Below are positions 30,266 to 41,162 of a stretch of 64,000 nt of DNA, one piece after another (position 1 is the first letter of the stretch; each line of letters opens with the position of its first letter). Source of the DNA: Stagonosporopsis chrysanthemi. Lineage: Eukaryota > Ascomycota > Dothideomycetes > Pleosporales > Didymellaceae. The notes below the pieces were generated by a model. The model worked only from the letters and a program-made list of their open reading frames with translations, searched no databases and was not told the DNA's origin. Location: the NCBI GenBank assembly GCA_022560025.1, contig JAFISE010000132.1:1-64000 (forward strand), in the 5' to 3' direction. The translations under genes were made by a program, and so were the position numbers.

Positions 30266-31906
30266 ATGCACTCGATCACACGAACGGCCCTTTTGGGCTT
30301 GAGTGTGTTGACTTCCTTTGTCTCAGGCAGCCCCTTCAAGGTGGCTAGAGCAGGTGCAGAGACACTCAACAACCCTATCATCTGGCAAGACTATCCCGAC
30401 CTTGACGTCTTTCGTGTCGGCGATGTTTTTTACTACTCATCCTCAACATTTGCCTTTTCGCCAGGTGCGCCAGTCCTCAAGAGCTATGATCTCGCCAATT
30501 GGACACCGGTATCCCACAGCGTACCACGACTCAATTTTGGGCCTACGTACGACTTGAACAACGCCACCAGCAGAGCCTATGTGCAAGGCATCTGGGCCAG
30601 CACCCTCCAATATCGAGAATCGATCGACACTTTCTACTGGATGGGTTGTGTTGGAGACGGCCCGACATATGTTTGGACAGCAAGTGGGACGAACGCAGCA
30701 GCAAACAACGGTGAAGTCGAGAATTGGAACTGGACCTCTCAAGGCACTTTGCCGCGATGCTATTACGACAACGGCCTACTGATTGACGACGACGATACCA
30801 TGTATATGGTGTATGGAAAGTACACTATTGAGATTGCTCAACTCAATGCAGATGGAACTGCAGAGGTCAAGAGCCAGCCAGTATACACAAGCCCGGATGG
30901 GGTATACATTGAAGGATCACGCATATACAAGATCAATGGCACCTACTATATCTGGGTGACAAAGGTCGCAGACGACGAGTACGTCCTCAAGTCCGACAAC
31001 GTTTGGGGTCCCTACGAACGCCGTGTTTTAGTCGACAGCATTGAAGGACCGCTTCCAAATGCTGGCAATGCTCATCAAGGTGGTGTTGTTAGCACCAAGG
31101 ACGGAACATGGTACTATGTCGCGTTCCTAGACTCGTTCCCGGGAGGAAGAATTCCTGTCGCCGCTCCTCTGACCTGGACAGAAGATGGGTGGCCAGAACT
31201 CGTCCGCGTGGACAACGAGTGGGGTAAGACTTATCCCATCCCAGTGCATACCGACAAGACAGTATCTGCGACGACAGGTCTGGACTCATTCGCGGGGCCA
31301 TCGTTAAGCGACGAGTGGGAGTGGAACCACAACCCTGATGACAGCGCTTGGTCTCTCGACAGCGGTTTGCAGCTGCAGACTGCCACCGTGACGGATGACC
31401 TATTCACAGCGCGCAACACTTTGACCCGCCGCATTCCAGGACCGAAGTCCGCAGGCACATTCCGGATCGATATCAGCGGACTGCAGGATGGAGACCGGAC
31501 AGGAGCAGTTCTATTCCGCGACATCGCGGCCTATGTTGGCGTACACAGGTCAGACAACTCATCTTTGCTCGTGATGGTCGACAAGTTGGATCTTGGTCTC
31601 AACTGGGCGACAGAATCGACTGGTACCGTTGCCGCAACTGGCCCAAAGCTTGCTGCCAATGCAACTGAAGTCTGGTTACGGGTCGAGGCCGACATCACAC
31701 CAGCATTTTCAAACACGAATGCTGTTAGAACAACCACATTCTGGTACAGTCTTGATGGTGAATCGTTTACTCAGCTGGGCGAGCCGTTCCAAATGACCAA
31801 CAGCTGGCAATTCTTCACTGGGTATCGCTTCGGCGTTTTTAACTTCGCTACGAAGGCATTGGGTGGACATGTTACGGTGAAGAGTTTTGATCTGAAGATA
31901 GTCTAA
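30266..31906 (+). CDS. secreted GH43-family glycosidase with C-terminal beta-sandwich
   Basis: An intronless gene for 546 residues. I start at the ATG at 30266, which opens a signal peptide (MHSITRTALLGLSVLTSFVSG); the frame is open upstream but adds only a charged leader. The N-terminal propeller (about 30-340) has NPIIWQDYPDLDVFRVGD with the likely catalytic-base Asp, CYYDNGLLIDDDDTMYMVYG with the pKa-tuning Asp, and GVYIEGSRIYKINGTYYIW with the likely acid Glu, followed by HQGGVV. A C-terminal concanavalin-like domain (about 355-546) matches that of GH43 beta-xylosidases and arabinofuranosidases. It probably removes xylose or arabinose from oligosaccharides outside the cell. Sequons of the N-x-S/T type are frequent. 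Confidence 0.85.
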   Translation: MHSITRTALLGLSVLTSFVSGSPFKVARAGAETLNNPIIWQDYPDLDVFRVGDVFYYSSSTFAFSPGAPVLKSYDLANWTPVSHSVPRLNFGPTYDLNNATSRAYVQGIWASTLQYRESIDTFYWMGCVGDGPTYVWTASGTNAAANNGEVENWNWTSQGTLPRCYYDNGLLIDDDDTMYMVYGKYTIEIAQLNADGTAEVKSQPVYTSPDGVYIEGSRIYKINGTYYIWVTKVADDEYVLKSDNVWGPYERRVLVDSIEGPLPNAGNAHQGGVVSTKDGTWYYVAFLDSFPGGRIPVAAPLTWTEDGWPELVRVDNEWGKTYPIPVHTDKTVSATTGLDSFAGPSLSDEWEWNHNPDDSAWSLDSGLQLQTATVTDDLFTARNTLTRRIPGPKSAGTFRIDISGLQDGDRTGAVLFRDIAAYVGVHRSDNSSLLVMVDKLDLGLNWATESTGTVAATGPKLAANATEVWLRVEADITPAFSNTNAVRTTTFWYSLDGESFTQLGEPFQMTNSWQFFTGYRFGVFNFATKALGGHVTVKSFDLKIV

Positions 31907-32025
31907 GCATGACAGTCACAAGAGGTTTTAGAGAGCGTGTCAATCGAATCATATTGCCATTGAGCTTCGTGGAACCCAAGGAATCTGAAGTACGCAGACA
32001 TTTGGGGAAAAAACTTCTTTCTACT

Positions 32026-32377
32026 CTAGTTGATGACCCCAGACTCGCTAGCCAATCTGCAAAGGGGCCTCCCTCGCTCCAAAGTGTTTGCGTCGCACTG
32101 TAGGCGACTGTCCTCAATGCAAGTCAATTGTCCACCGCCTGTCATATCGATCAGTAGCTGTATTTCATCACAAGGAATCTAGAGTCAACGTACAGTTGTT
32201 TGCCGCCGAAGGAACGCAACGCCCACTCTGTCCATTGACGTTGCATACATCCTGCTTCAAGCTGGTATTCGCAACACAACAAGCGCCCTTTGCTACAGGA
32301 CGGCCAGCATTCTGAGGGCTTGGGAAGGCTGCGGTGAAGGCGGCCAGGGAGAGGATGGTATAGATGGTGAGCTGCAT
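32026..32377 (-). CDS. small secreted eight-cysteine protein
   Basis: Two exons (32377-32194 and 32138-32026) make a 98-residue precursor. The 55-bp intron has a GTACGT donor and splits the codon of the fifth cysteine; without splicing the product stops early and loses three cysteines. A signal peptide (MQLTIYTILSLAAFTAA) is followed by a mature chain of about 80 residues with the pattern CC, C, C, C, C, C, C (GACC, QDVC, GRC, NNC, LTC, LQC, PLC). Eight cysteines suggest four disulfides. Small secreted cysteine-rich proteins in plant-associated fungi are often effectors or antimicrobial proteins, but I do not recognise a named family and function is unknown. Confidence 0.75.
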
Positions 32378-32964
32378 CGTGGAGCGATTTGCGCAGGTAT
32401 GGAAGGCGATTTGATTGGAGCAAATTTCGAGGGTGTCAGGGAGTATTTGGATAGGGATTGAAATTTGACGATATCCGACCGGCGGCTGAAAGATGGGCGA
32501 GTATAAAAGTGCTGAAAGTTGACGAGGTATTGTGATTCAGTTTTTAGGTGCTACGTACATGTCCCTTATATACGATTATATAAATCATAACGAGCCTCGT
32601 TAGCAACCATTTGCTATAGGCATTGACAGCCGTTGGCATTGTCTTTGCTGCCGAATTGCCGCAACATGTCTCAGAATGCGTCAGAAGGCCTCAGGTTGTG
32701 TTCGCGTACTTACACACGAAGGAGCTGTTGTGGAGGAGCTGTTGAAGCGCTGAGGTCTGAAACGCTGCAGTGGAGTCGAGCTGTGGCCATCGGTTAAATG
32801 CAGCTGTCAAACGGCTGGTGACAGGCTGTGACATATTGTGACCATGTGAAACACATGGACGCTTGGCCTTCGAGCAACTTCACGAAACATGCAGAGCTGC
32901 TGCTGCGTTGCAGCACAACGTCTCGCTGGCTTGTATGTGTTGCGAATAATAACATTTGATGCCC
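32378..32964. other. no gene seen
   Basis: Promoter of the small secreted protein and 3' flank of the RIO1 gene. Short repeats of GAGCTGTTG occur near 32730-32750. Confidence 0.4.
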
Positions 32965-34605
32965 TTACTTCCGTCTCGAGCTCGAAGTGACCAGCTTCTT
33001 CTTGAGATGCTTTGGCATCTTGTCCTTTCTCTTCTCTGCCTTTTCTGCCTTGATAGCTTTCTTATGCGCTGCCTTTTCGTCTTTGTCCATGTTCTTCTTG
33101 CCCCGCGATGGCCCTTTATCGAAGATGCTCTGGTCGACTTCACTTCCATCAGACTCATCTGAAGAGTCGAGTTCTACACCTCCCTCCCCGGAACCATCCC
33201 CCTCAGCGTCAAGCCTCGAAGGTGCACTAGTAACGGTCTTGGATGCGAGCAGTTCTTGGTAAGGCAACGACGCTCCTTCACCGGCGTTGACGAGTTCGGC
33301 GTCGCGCTCGATGTCATAGACCTGTTCGAGAGTCTGAGGGATGTACTGGTTGCGGAAGACCTCGTCGTTTTCCTCTGCCCTCTGTCTTTCCTCCTCTGTT
33401 TCTGGCTCTCGCTTCATCACTTCTCGGGCATTGTTTGTAATCGCTTCGAGATCTTTGAAGTCCTTCTCTCCCGCCTCACCAGTGATGAACGCAAAAGCTT
33501 TGCGCTCGCTGAGTACCTCAACATTTCTTGATCGGTAAAAGTCTGACACGTTCTTGACGTCCATGCGCAGGAACTCCAACGATCGTGGGTGATCGTGCTC
33601 CACGGCTTGCGAGACATCGATCATCCATTGTCGCCCTTGGTGGTACAGTACGTTGTATTCGCTGAGATCTGCGTGGACGAGTCGACACGTGTTGTACAAG
33701 ATCCGCATGTATGCCAGCATCTCAACGTATAGATCTGTCCACTTGGCATCTTCCTCCTCGCTTGTCAAACCATCGAAGCGCACATCCTTGAGGCGCGGCG
33801 CCGGCTTGCCCTTGCGGTCACCCACTAATCCCATCACGAGTACGTGTGTTCGAAGCGCAATGGGCTCGGGGGAAGGGATGCCGGCCTCGTGAATGCGCGC
33901 GAGGTTACGTCGCTCTTTGTCGGCCCAAAGCTTCACCATGGCGCGGTTGTTGCTCTTGCTGTACCCCTGGCGGAAACGGAACTCGCCTTCAACATATTTT
34001 GCTCGGTCTTTGAATACTAGAATCGACGTCTTGTACACTTTGACCGCGAGATGTGTCTGCTCGCCATCTTCAGGCGATTCTTTGATGGCGTGGTATACGT
34101 TGGCCTCTTTTCCGGTAGAGATGACACCATGCAACTCGCTGAATGTGTCTCGATTAATGAGCTGCAGGAGAATCATCTGGGTCCTCCTGTCCAGCACTTG
34201 CTCGGTCGTGGCTCGGTCAGCCTTATCCTTGTCTCGCGCGCTACCACCTGTTGCGCCGCTGAATCGGCTATCGAGGCGGATTTTGCTGGCATGCTTAGAC
34301 AAAGAAGCCACCTGATCATCGAGGGAGAGCTTCGTGTTTGCAGAAGGCTTTTGTGGGTTCGCTTTGGGCTTGTAATCCGCGGGTATCGAAGTATCGTTCA
34401 GTTTGCGCTGGCGATTGTAGGTCTTGGTGAAATCATTGTGATTGCTGGAGTCGACTAACTCAGGCGCATCTTCATCATCTGAGTCGAATAGATCGTCGAT
34501 GTCTTCGTCGTTTTCGTCGGCTATGTTGTCTGCTGGTTCTTCAGGTATTTGAGGCACCTGAATCTCCTCTTGCTGAGGCACGGTAGGCTGCTCGGTGCTA
34601 GCCAT
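32965..34605 (-). CDS. rio1: RIO1 atypical serine/threonine kinase
   Basis: A single-exon gene of 546 residues encoding the conserved kinase/ATPase that acts in cytoplasmic maturation of the 40S ribosomal subunit and in cell-cycle control. The acidic N-terminus (DEDIDDLFDSDDED) is typical. The RIO domain shows STGKEANVYHA (163-173) as the flexible nucleotide loop, the lysine of LAVKVYK (189), VFKDRAKYVEGE, the catalytic loop HADLSEYN (311-318) and the metal-binding IDVSQAVE (329-336) characteristic of the RIO1 subfamily. The C-terminus is highly basic (KKAIKAEKAEKRKDK), as in yeast Rio1. Length is in the family range and no lesion is visible. Confidence 0.97.
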   Translation of the reverse strand: MASTEQPTVPQQEEIQVPQIPEEPADNIADENDEDIDDLFDSDDEDAPELVDSSNHNDFTKTYNRQRKLNDTSIPADYKPKANPQKPSANTKLSLDDQVASLSKHASKIRLDSRFSGATGGSARDKDKADRATTEQVLDRRTQMILLQLINRDTFSELHGVISTGKEANVYHAIKESPEDGEQTHLAVKVYKTSILVFKDRAKYVEGEFRFRQGYSKSNNRAMVKLWADKERRNLARIHEAGIPSPEPIALRTHVLVMGLVGDRKGKPAPRLKDVRFDGLTSEEEDAKWTDLYVEMLAYMRILYNTCRLVHADLSEYNVLYHQGRQWMIDVSQAVEHDHPRSLEFLRMDVKNVSDFYRSRNVEVLSERKAFAFITGEAGEKDFKDLEAITNNAREVMKREPETEEERQRAEENDEVFRNQYIPQTLEQVYDIERDAELVNAGEGASLPYQELLASKTVTSAPSRLDAEGDGSGEGGVELDSSDESDGSEVDQSIFDKGPSRGKKNMDKDEKAAHKKAIKAEKAEKRKDKMPKHLKKKLVTSSSRRK

Positions 34606-34954
34606 ATTGGGTGGCAGATGGACGACTGTTTCAAATGAAGATCTAGTATGTTCCAGGACTTCTCAAAAGTGTATATTATGCAACACGATATTTGCGTCTA
34701 CAGCTTTTTGGTATTCTGGTGGCGCACAAAAAAGTTCAAGTTCGCGTCACGGTAGATGCGGCAGATTGGTGGGGGCGGGGCTAGTGTAGGCGGTGAGCTG
34801 GGCGGTGACCCGGTCCCTTTGAGCCCCAGTTCTGTGGTCGTCTCTATCGATAACATCACTTCTGTCGTGGTGACAGAGCTCAATTTCTTGGTTTGGTCAT
34901 TTGGCGGTCCATTGATCCTCGATCTGCGCACGTCTCGACCAAAGTCTCTATACA

Positions 34955-36184
34955 CTACTCATAATCTCTTTTCGGCAATTCAGGTGTAACAGAATCGGCA
35001 GAAGAGCCCTTCACTGTCACTGTCATGCTTTTCATGATACCCGACCTCCCCTGATCCCCGTCGTCCAAAATGGCGCGATCACTGTCGTTGTCGCTGCCTA
35101 AAACGGACTCTCCTTGAATCCGACTATGGTACGCTTTGCTCGATCTGAGGTTGTCCATAATGACATTGCCACCCGCACTGTGGCTATGGCCGTAGAGTGG
35201 TGTCTTTCGACTGTTCGTAAGAGTAGAAGGCAGAATACTCTGGAAGACTTTGGTCAATGCCTTGCGTAACGGTGGCAACGAGGCGATCATAATGCCCAGC
35301 GAACACTCAGCTTGAGACCAAATGGTGAGGTTAACACCGTCCCATGTGGGGTCTTGGGTCGTGAAGATTGTGTGGAGTTCAATTGTCTTGAAGACAGAGC
35401 ACACGGTGGCGCTTCAGAGTATCAGTGAGGATCCATCAGGAGGAACATCGATCAACGTCACTTACGGGATACTGAGCAGGAACACGACACGAATGCCCCA
35501 TTGCGTCTTTCGTGACAGCTGAACACTCGACAGATAGATCAAAGGCGCGGCCATATACACAATGTCGGTGACAATGTTGCTGACACCTTGTGTATAAGAC
35601 AGCTTCAGTCCACCTACCGCCCAGCATCTGAACGGGCCCTGGTAGGTCAAGTTCCAGTTCTTCTCGAGAGGTATGCAGCCAAGAAATGTCAAGACAGGTG
35701 CCAGAAAGTTCAAGGCTGTTACCATCAAGATTGATAGCCAGACGATCGCCTGGTACAGCTTGGAGAAGTTCAGAACCAGAAGCCACGCACAAATCGACCA
35801 CTTGAGGAATGCGACTGCAATGACGTTGATGATCTGATCAATCCAGAGGTAGTAGCTGTACTTGAGGATATTGGGAAATACAGAAGGGTCCATGAGGTGC
35901 CTTCCAAGACCCAAGCCAACGACGACCTGTGTCAACACTGTTGCTGTGATGTTGAGACACTATTTCTTTTGTCAGTACGACACCTTTGACAAAGTTTGCA
36001 AGGGAACAGCACTCACTCCAGCTGTGATCAGCAAGTAATCACAAGCCAGGAATCTTCGTCGACTTGTAATACCGTACGCGATTCTCCAGATCAGGAAGCC
36101 TGTGGAGACGATCAACAGTGACCACATCGGTACCATGACCTTCAAGCGGTGGTCGGGCCATTCGGATCTTGCTGGGCCGTCCAT
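34955..36184 (-). CDS. Pth11-type / rhodopsin-domain integral membrane protein
   Basis: Three exons (36184-36017, 35959-35466, 35411-34955) encode 372 residues. Introns are 57 bp (GTGAGT) and 54 bp (GTAAGT) and keep the frame. Hydrophobic helices occur throughout: VPMWSLLIVSTGFLIWRI first, then LNITATVLTQVVVGLGLG, IINVIAVAFLKWSICAWLL, AIVWLSILMVTALNFLAPVLTFLGC and two more. The family signature around LGCIPLEKNWN and the TIWSQAECSLGIMIASLPPLR block before the tail are both present. The cytoplasmic tail is Ser/Asp-rich and could be phosphorylated. The frame is open 55 codons upstream of the chosen ATG, so a longer N-terminus is possible. The ligand and pathway are unknown; Pth11-like receptors act in surface and nutrient sensing. 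Confidence 0.85.
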
Positions 36185-38220
36185 ATCGCTGGGTCGTCGC
36201 GGCAAGCTACCGCGCTTCCTAGGCGTCTTTGAAGTCGCGGTGTGGTCAAATTCGAGGGAAAGAGGGTACTTGAAAGCCGCAAAACTCTTCACTGTGTCTC
36301 CCACGGAGAGCAAACAGCACCCAGGAGGATTCAAGTAACAGTCTATCAAATTTGGACCATCAATAAAATCAAGCGAAACGATTTATTTTCTCATGCCCTG
36401 GTCGAGACAAGCCGTCTTGCGTCTCGTATTGTCCTTTTCGTAGCGTCTTCGGCGCAACACTGCTTCCATCCAGTACCTATTGGTGAAGCCGCCACATTGT
36501 TCGATTTCGTCCCGCCCAGCCGAAAGGCTTCGTAGGCAGCACTACTACGGATGGAGTCTACCTCGAGCCGGAGATACTGCGAACAAAACATGGATTGCTT
36601 GCAATCTGAAACTGATACACATTGTATGTCACTGGTATGTCGTCCTTCATCTAAGCGCTTCTAGCTCTACCAAAACAACCTGAGCAGCTCAAAGTGTAAG
36701 ACCATTGCTTCCATGGCTTCTAGGGAGGGTAAATCATCGCTTCATGAATTTTGCTCTTTGCTGGCGCGTCCCGGTGGGCTGTGAAGACGATTGTGCACTA
36801 ACAATCGGCTGTTTTCTGGCTAGTCAGGCCCCACCGAGAAGCAGCCGTGAAGGATGTCAACCCTGACATCCGGTCGTGGGGTCCGGGACATGCTCATTCG
36901 TGCTGTACTGCTTGTCAATCTTGTGGTGCTCCGGGCACAGTATACAGCATTAACGGCTCGTGTTCACCCGAGATGAAGATCGTCTGCTGGCGTTCCGCAG
37001 CCGAAGGTTTGACAGTTTCACTAGCCGCGCCATATCGTGCCGTTCCGACCCTGATTCTGGTTCAGAAATGCTCTTGACCATGTCGAAAGAGAGATGCATG
37101 CGACCGATTCCAGGGCGAAGACGTGCGTGCGTGGGTGGAAAGCTCTTATTCTTTCTTCGGGCAGGCAAGCACATGCGGCCTTTAGTCCATGTCCCGGTGG
37201 CTCGCCAATTGTCTCAAAAGGCTAGGTACATAAGCACATTAGACGATTATAGGGCTCACGCAAGGTAGACTAATGTCGCGCTACCGGCAGCCGAACGGAC
37301 GGCCTGTTAAAGTGAAGAATGGCCATTGGTTGCAGTAAACCGGGACCGCGCTCTCGGTACGCCACCGGTATATCATTGGGCTCAAATCTCCGAGAAGAGA
37401 GGCGATACCACAGACTGTTGATGGTCTCATCGATATCATGTATCTGTTGCAACATGGCTGATTACGAGCAGGTTCAAGTACAGAGTAGAGGCTGCAACGC
37501 AGGAGAAAGTCCTAATTCGGACTAGCCACCTTACCCCACCCTCCGAATTCCTGTTCTGCATCCTTCCCATAACCTCCGCTTTCCCGAACATCCTTCGATC
37601 TCCCCAAGCCCATCTCTCAAGCAGACAAGATCTACAGATCAAGCTCAGAAATCTGCGCAGCTCCACACGCAACTGTCGGCACTGGACAAAGATCGGGGTC
37701 CATGCCGATGACTACTGTACTGGAGTATGCAAGGCGCGGGAGACGAGTCAAGCGCGTGCAATCACCTTCAAGCCGCCATGCAGGCGGTTCTCGTTTACAA
37801 CACGAGCATGGCTTCACCCGGTATGTAGGCCCGATCGCGGCCTCGCTACCTAACATGGTATACGGTCCCGCACCTTCGGCTTGGACACACACCCGGTGCC
37901 TGTTATCAGAGGACTGAAGGCAGAACAAGGCCATGCGTGCTTGAACATAGGACCCTGCTGCCACGAGGGGCCTGGGAGGCCCATGCGCAGCGTATGCCGT
38001 GTGTACTGGCTGGTGAATTGCGTTCAGCTACTCGCCTCTGTCTTCTTTGGGATCCCCATGGTTCCAGAATAATCGTCAATAGTGCTCGGAGCCTTCGCAA
38101 TGCGGCTTTGTCAACCGCCGTTCGTGATGCCGCTCATATAAGACCATCACTGCACGCTTGGGCTGTCCGCGGGAGTATCCTGATCACGGTTAATTCAACC
38201 CCTACGGTGAAGTTACAACA
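36185..38220. other. two-kilobase intergenic region
   Basis: No frame shows coding character. It contains the promoters of the divergent receptor (minus) and GMC oxidoreductase (plus) genes. Confidence 0.4.
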
Positions 38221-40186
38221 ATGGCTGTTATCTCTCGTTTGGCTGTAGCGGTCTGCTTTATCGGCATTCTTACTGCCCCAGCTTTCGGCGCTCCGGCTCA
38301 ACAATATGATTATGTTATCGTGGGAGGAGGCATCACGGGCTTGGTCGTGGCCACCCGTCTATCAGAGGACAAGAGCAGTACGTCAACACATTGTGATCGC
38401 GCCGTCATCCGAGACCTTATCGTACTAACATGCTCCCCCAGAGTCGGTTCTCGTGATTGAAGCTGGAGACATCGTGGATACCGACGCAACGAAGATCCCC
38501 TACAAGGCCAACGACCTGACAGCCGCAAACGGTCTCACGTGGGACGGTATCAATTCGGCTGCGGAGCCTGGACTTGGCAACAACAGCTATCCCGTCATTG
38601 TCGCCAAGGTAGTGGGCGGCGGGTCAGTGATCAATGGTAAGTTCAGCGTAACGGACCGAGAACAGGGTCTGTGCTAATGTCACGCAGGAATGGTCTACGA
38701 CCGCGGCAGCGCTGCCGACTACGACGCATGGGAGGCATTGGGTAACAAAGGCTGGGGTTGGAAAGGCCTAGAGCCCTACTTCAAGAAAAGTACTACGTAT
38801 CAGCCTCCTACTTCTGAAGCCATCGAGGCGTTCAACATCACCTGGGACCCCTCTACATATGGCAATGGCCCTCTGGCCGTCGCAGTACCTAGCAACCAGT
38901 ACGCTGATCTCAACGACTACTGGCAAGCTTGGAGGGCAACCGGAGTCCATCAGCCTGTGGACGGTAACAACGGCGAGGCCCATGGCCCGTCATGGTACCC
39001 AAACACATATGACGTGCCGTCGGGACGCAGAGCTCACGCCCGCTTCGCATACTACGATCCCATCCAGAAGAAGCGCACCAACCTGAGGATCCTTACCAAA
39101 ACCACCGCCCAGAAGATCCTTTTCGACTCCAAAGACAAGCCCACGGCGACCGGCGTCGAAATCACCGACGCCTCAGGCAAAACCTCCACCATCCGCGCCG
39201 AGAAAGAAGTCATCCTGGCCGCCGGCTCGATCCAAACCCCGAAGCTGCTCCAGCTCAGCGGCATCGGCCCGCGCGGCGTGCTCGAAGCCGCGGGCGTGAA
39301 AGTGCGCGTGGAGCTCGACGCTGTGGGGTCCAACTTCCAAGACCACCCTTGGTCCACCGTCTTCTTCAACACCACCACCACCACCTTCCCCAACCCCAAC
39401 TCGCTGCTCACAAACGCCACCTTCAACGCCTCCGCCTGGGCCGAGTACGAAACCAGCAAGACAGGGCCCTACACCAACGCCCGCGGCAACGCCCTAGCCT
39501 TCATCTCACTCCCAGACATGACTACACCCTCCACCCTCTCCTCCCTCCTGCGCACCCTCGCCGCGCAGGCCGACACCCAGTACCTCCCCACGCTCTACGC
39601 CTCGAGTCCCAAACTGCGCCGCGGCGCCGCCGCCCAGCGCAAAATCATCGCCTCCCTCTTCTCATCCCGCGACGCCGCCGCCGCCGAGTTCCCCGTCCCC
39701 TCCGACCCATCCTTCAGCCTCGTGGGCGTGCAAAAGCCCCTCTCGCGCGGGACCATCGCGCTGAACGCCACGAACCCCACGGGCCCGCCGGTCGTCACGC
39801 ACAACGCATTTGTGAACCCGGTTGACCGCCGCGTTCTGGGGATCAGCACGCGGTACTACCGCTCCGTGCTGGCGTCGCCGTTGCTGGCCCGGTTTCGCAT
39901 TGCGGAGACGGCGCCGGGCGCGCAGTTTCAGAGCGATGAGCAGCTGTATGAGGCGATGCTGGCGCAGGGGTTGTTGAGTCCGACGCTGGCGCATCCGTCG
40001 GGGAGTTGTCCCATGATGCCTGAGGGGCTGGGTGGGTGTGTGAGTGAGAAGCTGTTGGTGTATGGGACGAGGAGGCTGAGTGTGGTGGATGCGAGTATCT
40101 TGCCGATTATTCCGAGTTGTCATTTGCAGGCGACGATGTATGGGGTGGGAGAGAAGGCGGCGGATATTATCAAGGCGAGGGGGTAG
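38221..40186 (+). CDS. secreted GMC (AA3) oxidoreductase
   Basis: Three exons (38221-38377, 38442-38636, 38688-40186) encode a 616-residue FAD flavoenzyme with a signal peptide (MAVISRLAVAVCFIGILTAP). The ADP-binding motif YVIVGGGITG lies at about 31-40. The FAD-attachment block VVGGGSVINGMVYDRG crosses the second intron. The GMC signature-2 segment EVILAAGSIQTPKLLQLSGIG (glycine- and serine-rich) is clear. Near the C-terminus LAHPSGSCPM and PSCHLQATMYGVGEKAADII hold the two catalytic-pair positions; the second is His, as in aryl-alcohol/glucose oxidase-type members with His-His pairs. Such enzymes oxidise alcohols or sugars and make H2O2 outside the cell. The substrate cannot be assigned. 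The last exon is very GC-rich. Confidence 0.9.
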
Positions 40187-40440
40187 GGGGTGTTTGAGTG
40201 GGAGGGGCCTTGATGTTGGGTGTAGTTTGAGGTCATTTTCTTTTGATACGTTGGTCTTCCTTGTCTAGAAAGGTATGACCCTTTCTCCTGTTACTTCTCA
40301 TCCTTAAATCTTAGTATTTTCCATCGACTCTCAGTCGCCGCCCTTGAACAACCATCATCCACCAAAACCCCTTTTTCCACCACCATAATTTCAATCGAAA
40401 ATCCACATATACCGTCATTCTCCCCTTCCCCCTCCATCCC

Positions 40441-40659
40441 TTACTTAAAATCCCTCTCTGTCTTGCTCGCCATCTTCGCCCCCCTCCTACTATGATGCCC
40501 ACTCACATCCCCCACCTTCCTATCCGCGCCCTTACTCGTATACTCTTCGGACATGATACTCGACAGCTCCGGTGTCGCGGGCGAGAGCTCGAGCGGGTTA
40601 ACGACACTGCCCTTTCCGGCTCTGAGCTTCTGGGTGGCGGGGTCGTTGATCGCTGTGGC
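40441..40659 (-). CDS. small conserved fungal protein, last exon
   Basis: From a CACAG acceptor at 40660 the minus strand is open to a TAA at 40441 and reads INDPATQKLRAGKGSVVNPLE, then ELSSIMSEEYTSKGADR, ending GAKMASKTERDFK. This hydrophilic, compact sequence resembles a widespread short protein of filamentous fungi whose function is not known to me. The first exon with the start codon should lie upstream on this strand (40670-40950), where several ATGs are present, but I could not fix donor and phase. The entry is therefore partial at its 5' end. Confidence 0.6.
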   Translation of the reverse strand, partial: ATAINDPATQKLRAGKGSVVNPLELSPATPELSSIMSEEYTSKGADRKVGDVSGHHSRRGAKMASKTERDFK

Positions 40660-41162
40660 CTGTGGTTGTTAGATGGATTGGTAGGATTAGACGGGGTGTT
40701 GGAGAGGTGAAAAGTGTGGGGGATGCGACGACGATGGTGGACTTGGGTGAATATCCAACAGACAGAATCGGTGGAAGTCGTCGAGTCTCTTGTGAGTGCG
40801 GATTGGAAGAAAGGAATTTTGATTGGTTGTAGTTCGCGCCTTCCATTTTGATCCTGATGCTGAAGGTCGTCATGCTCTTGTTACGATACCATGACATGGG
40901 TGCTAACCGTATTCGATCATGCAGGGTCCTGCGTAGTATCATTGGCTGCGAGCATCACTTCCATGTCAAGCAGTCGATCGAGACTGTTCGTACCTGAGGT
41001 GATCTTGCAAGGGCAGACAGGCTGTGCGTGGAAGATAACACCCAGGCGGAGAAATGGAAAAAAGGGGCGCGGTGGGAGGAGTACTTTTGTGAAGTGATTC
41101 ACATAAAGCATGCTTGAGACGTACATTTGCATCGTTTCGATTCTCAAAGATTTACTCATCAC
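40660..41162. other. 5' part of the small gene and spacer
   Basis: Probably holds the leader, first exon and intron of the small conserved gene. No other feature is supported. Confidence 0.35.

Noticed and set aside
39349..40123. Long open frames on the plus strand (39349-39825) and minus strand (39662-40123) inside the GMC gene
   Set aside because: They are Arg/His/Pro-rich products of the very GC-rich third codon positions; the GMC frame itself explains the region.
21932..40186. Secondary-metabolite cluster interpretation of the enzyme-rich middle region
   Set aside because: No polyketide synthase, NRPS, terpene cyclase, P450, transporter or cluster regulator is present; the enzymes are mostly carbohydrate-active.
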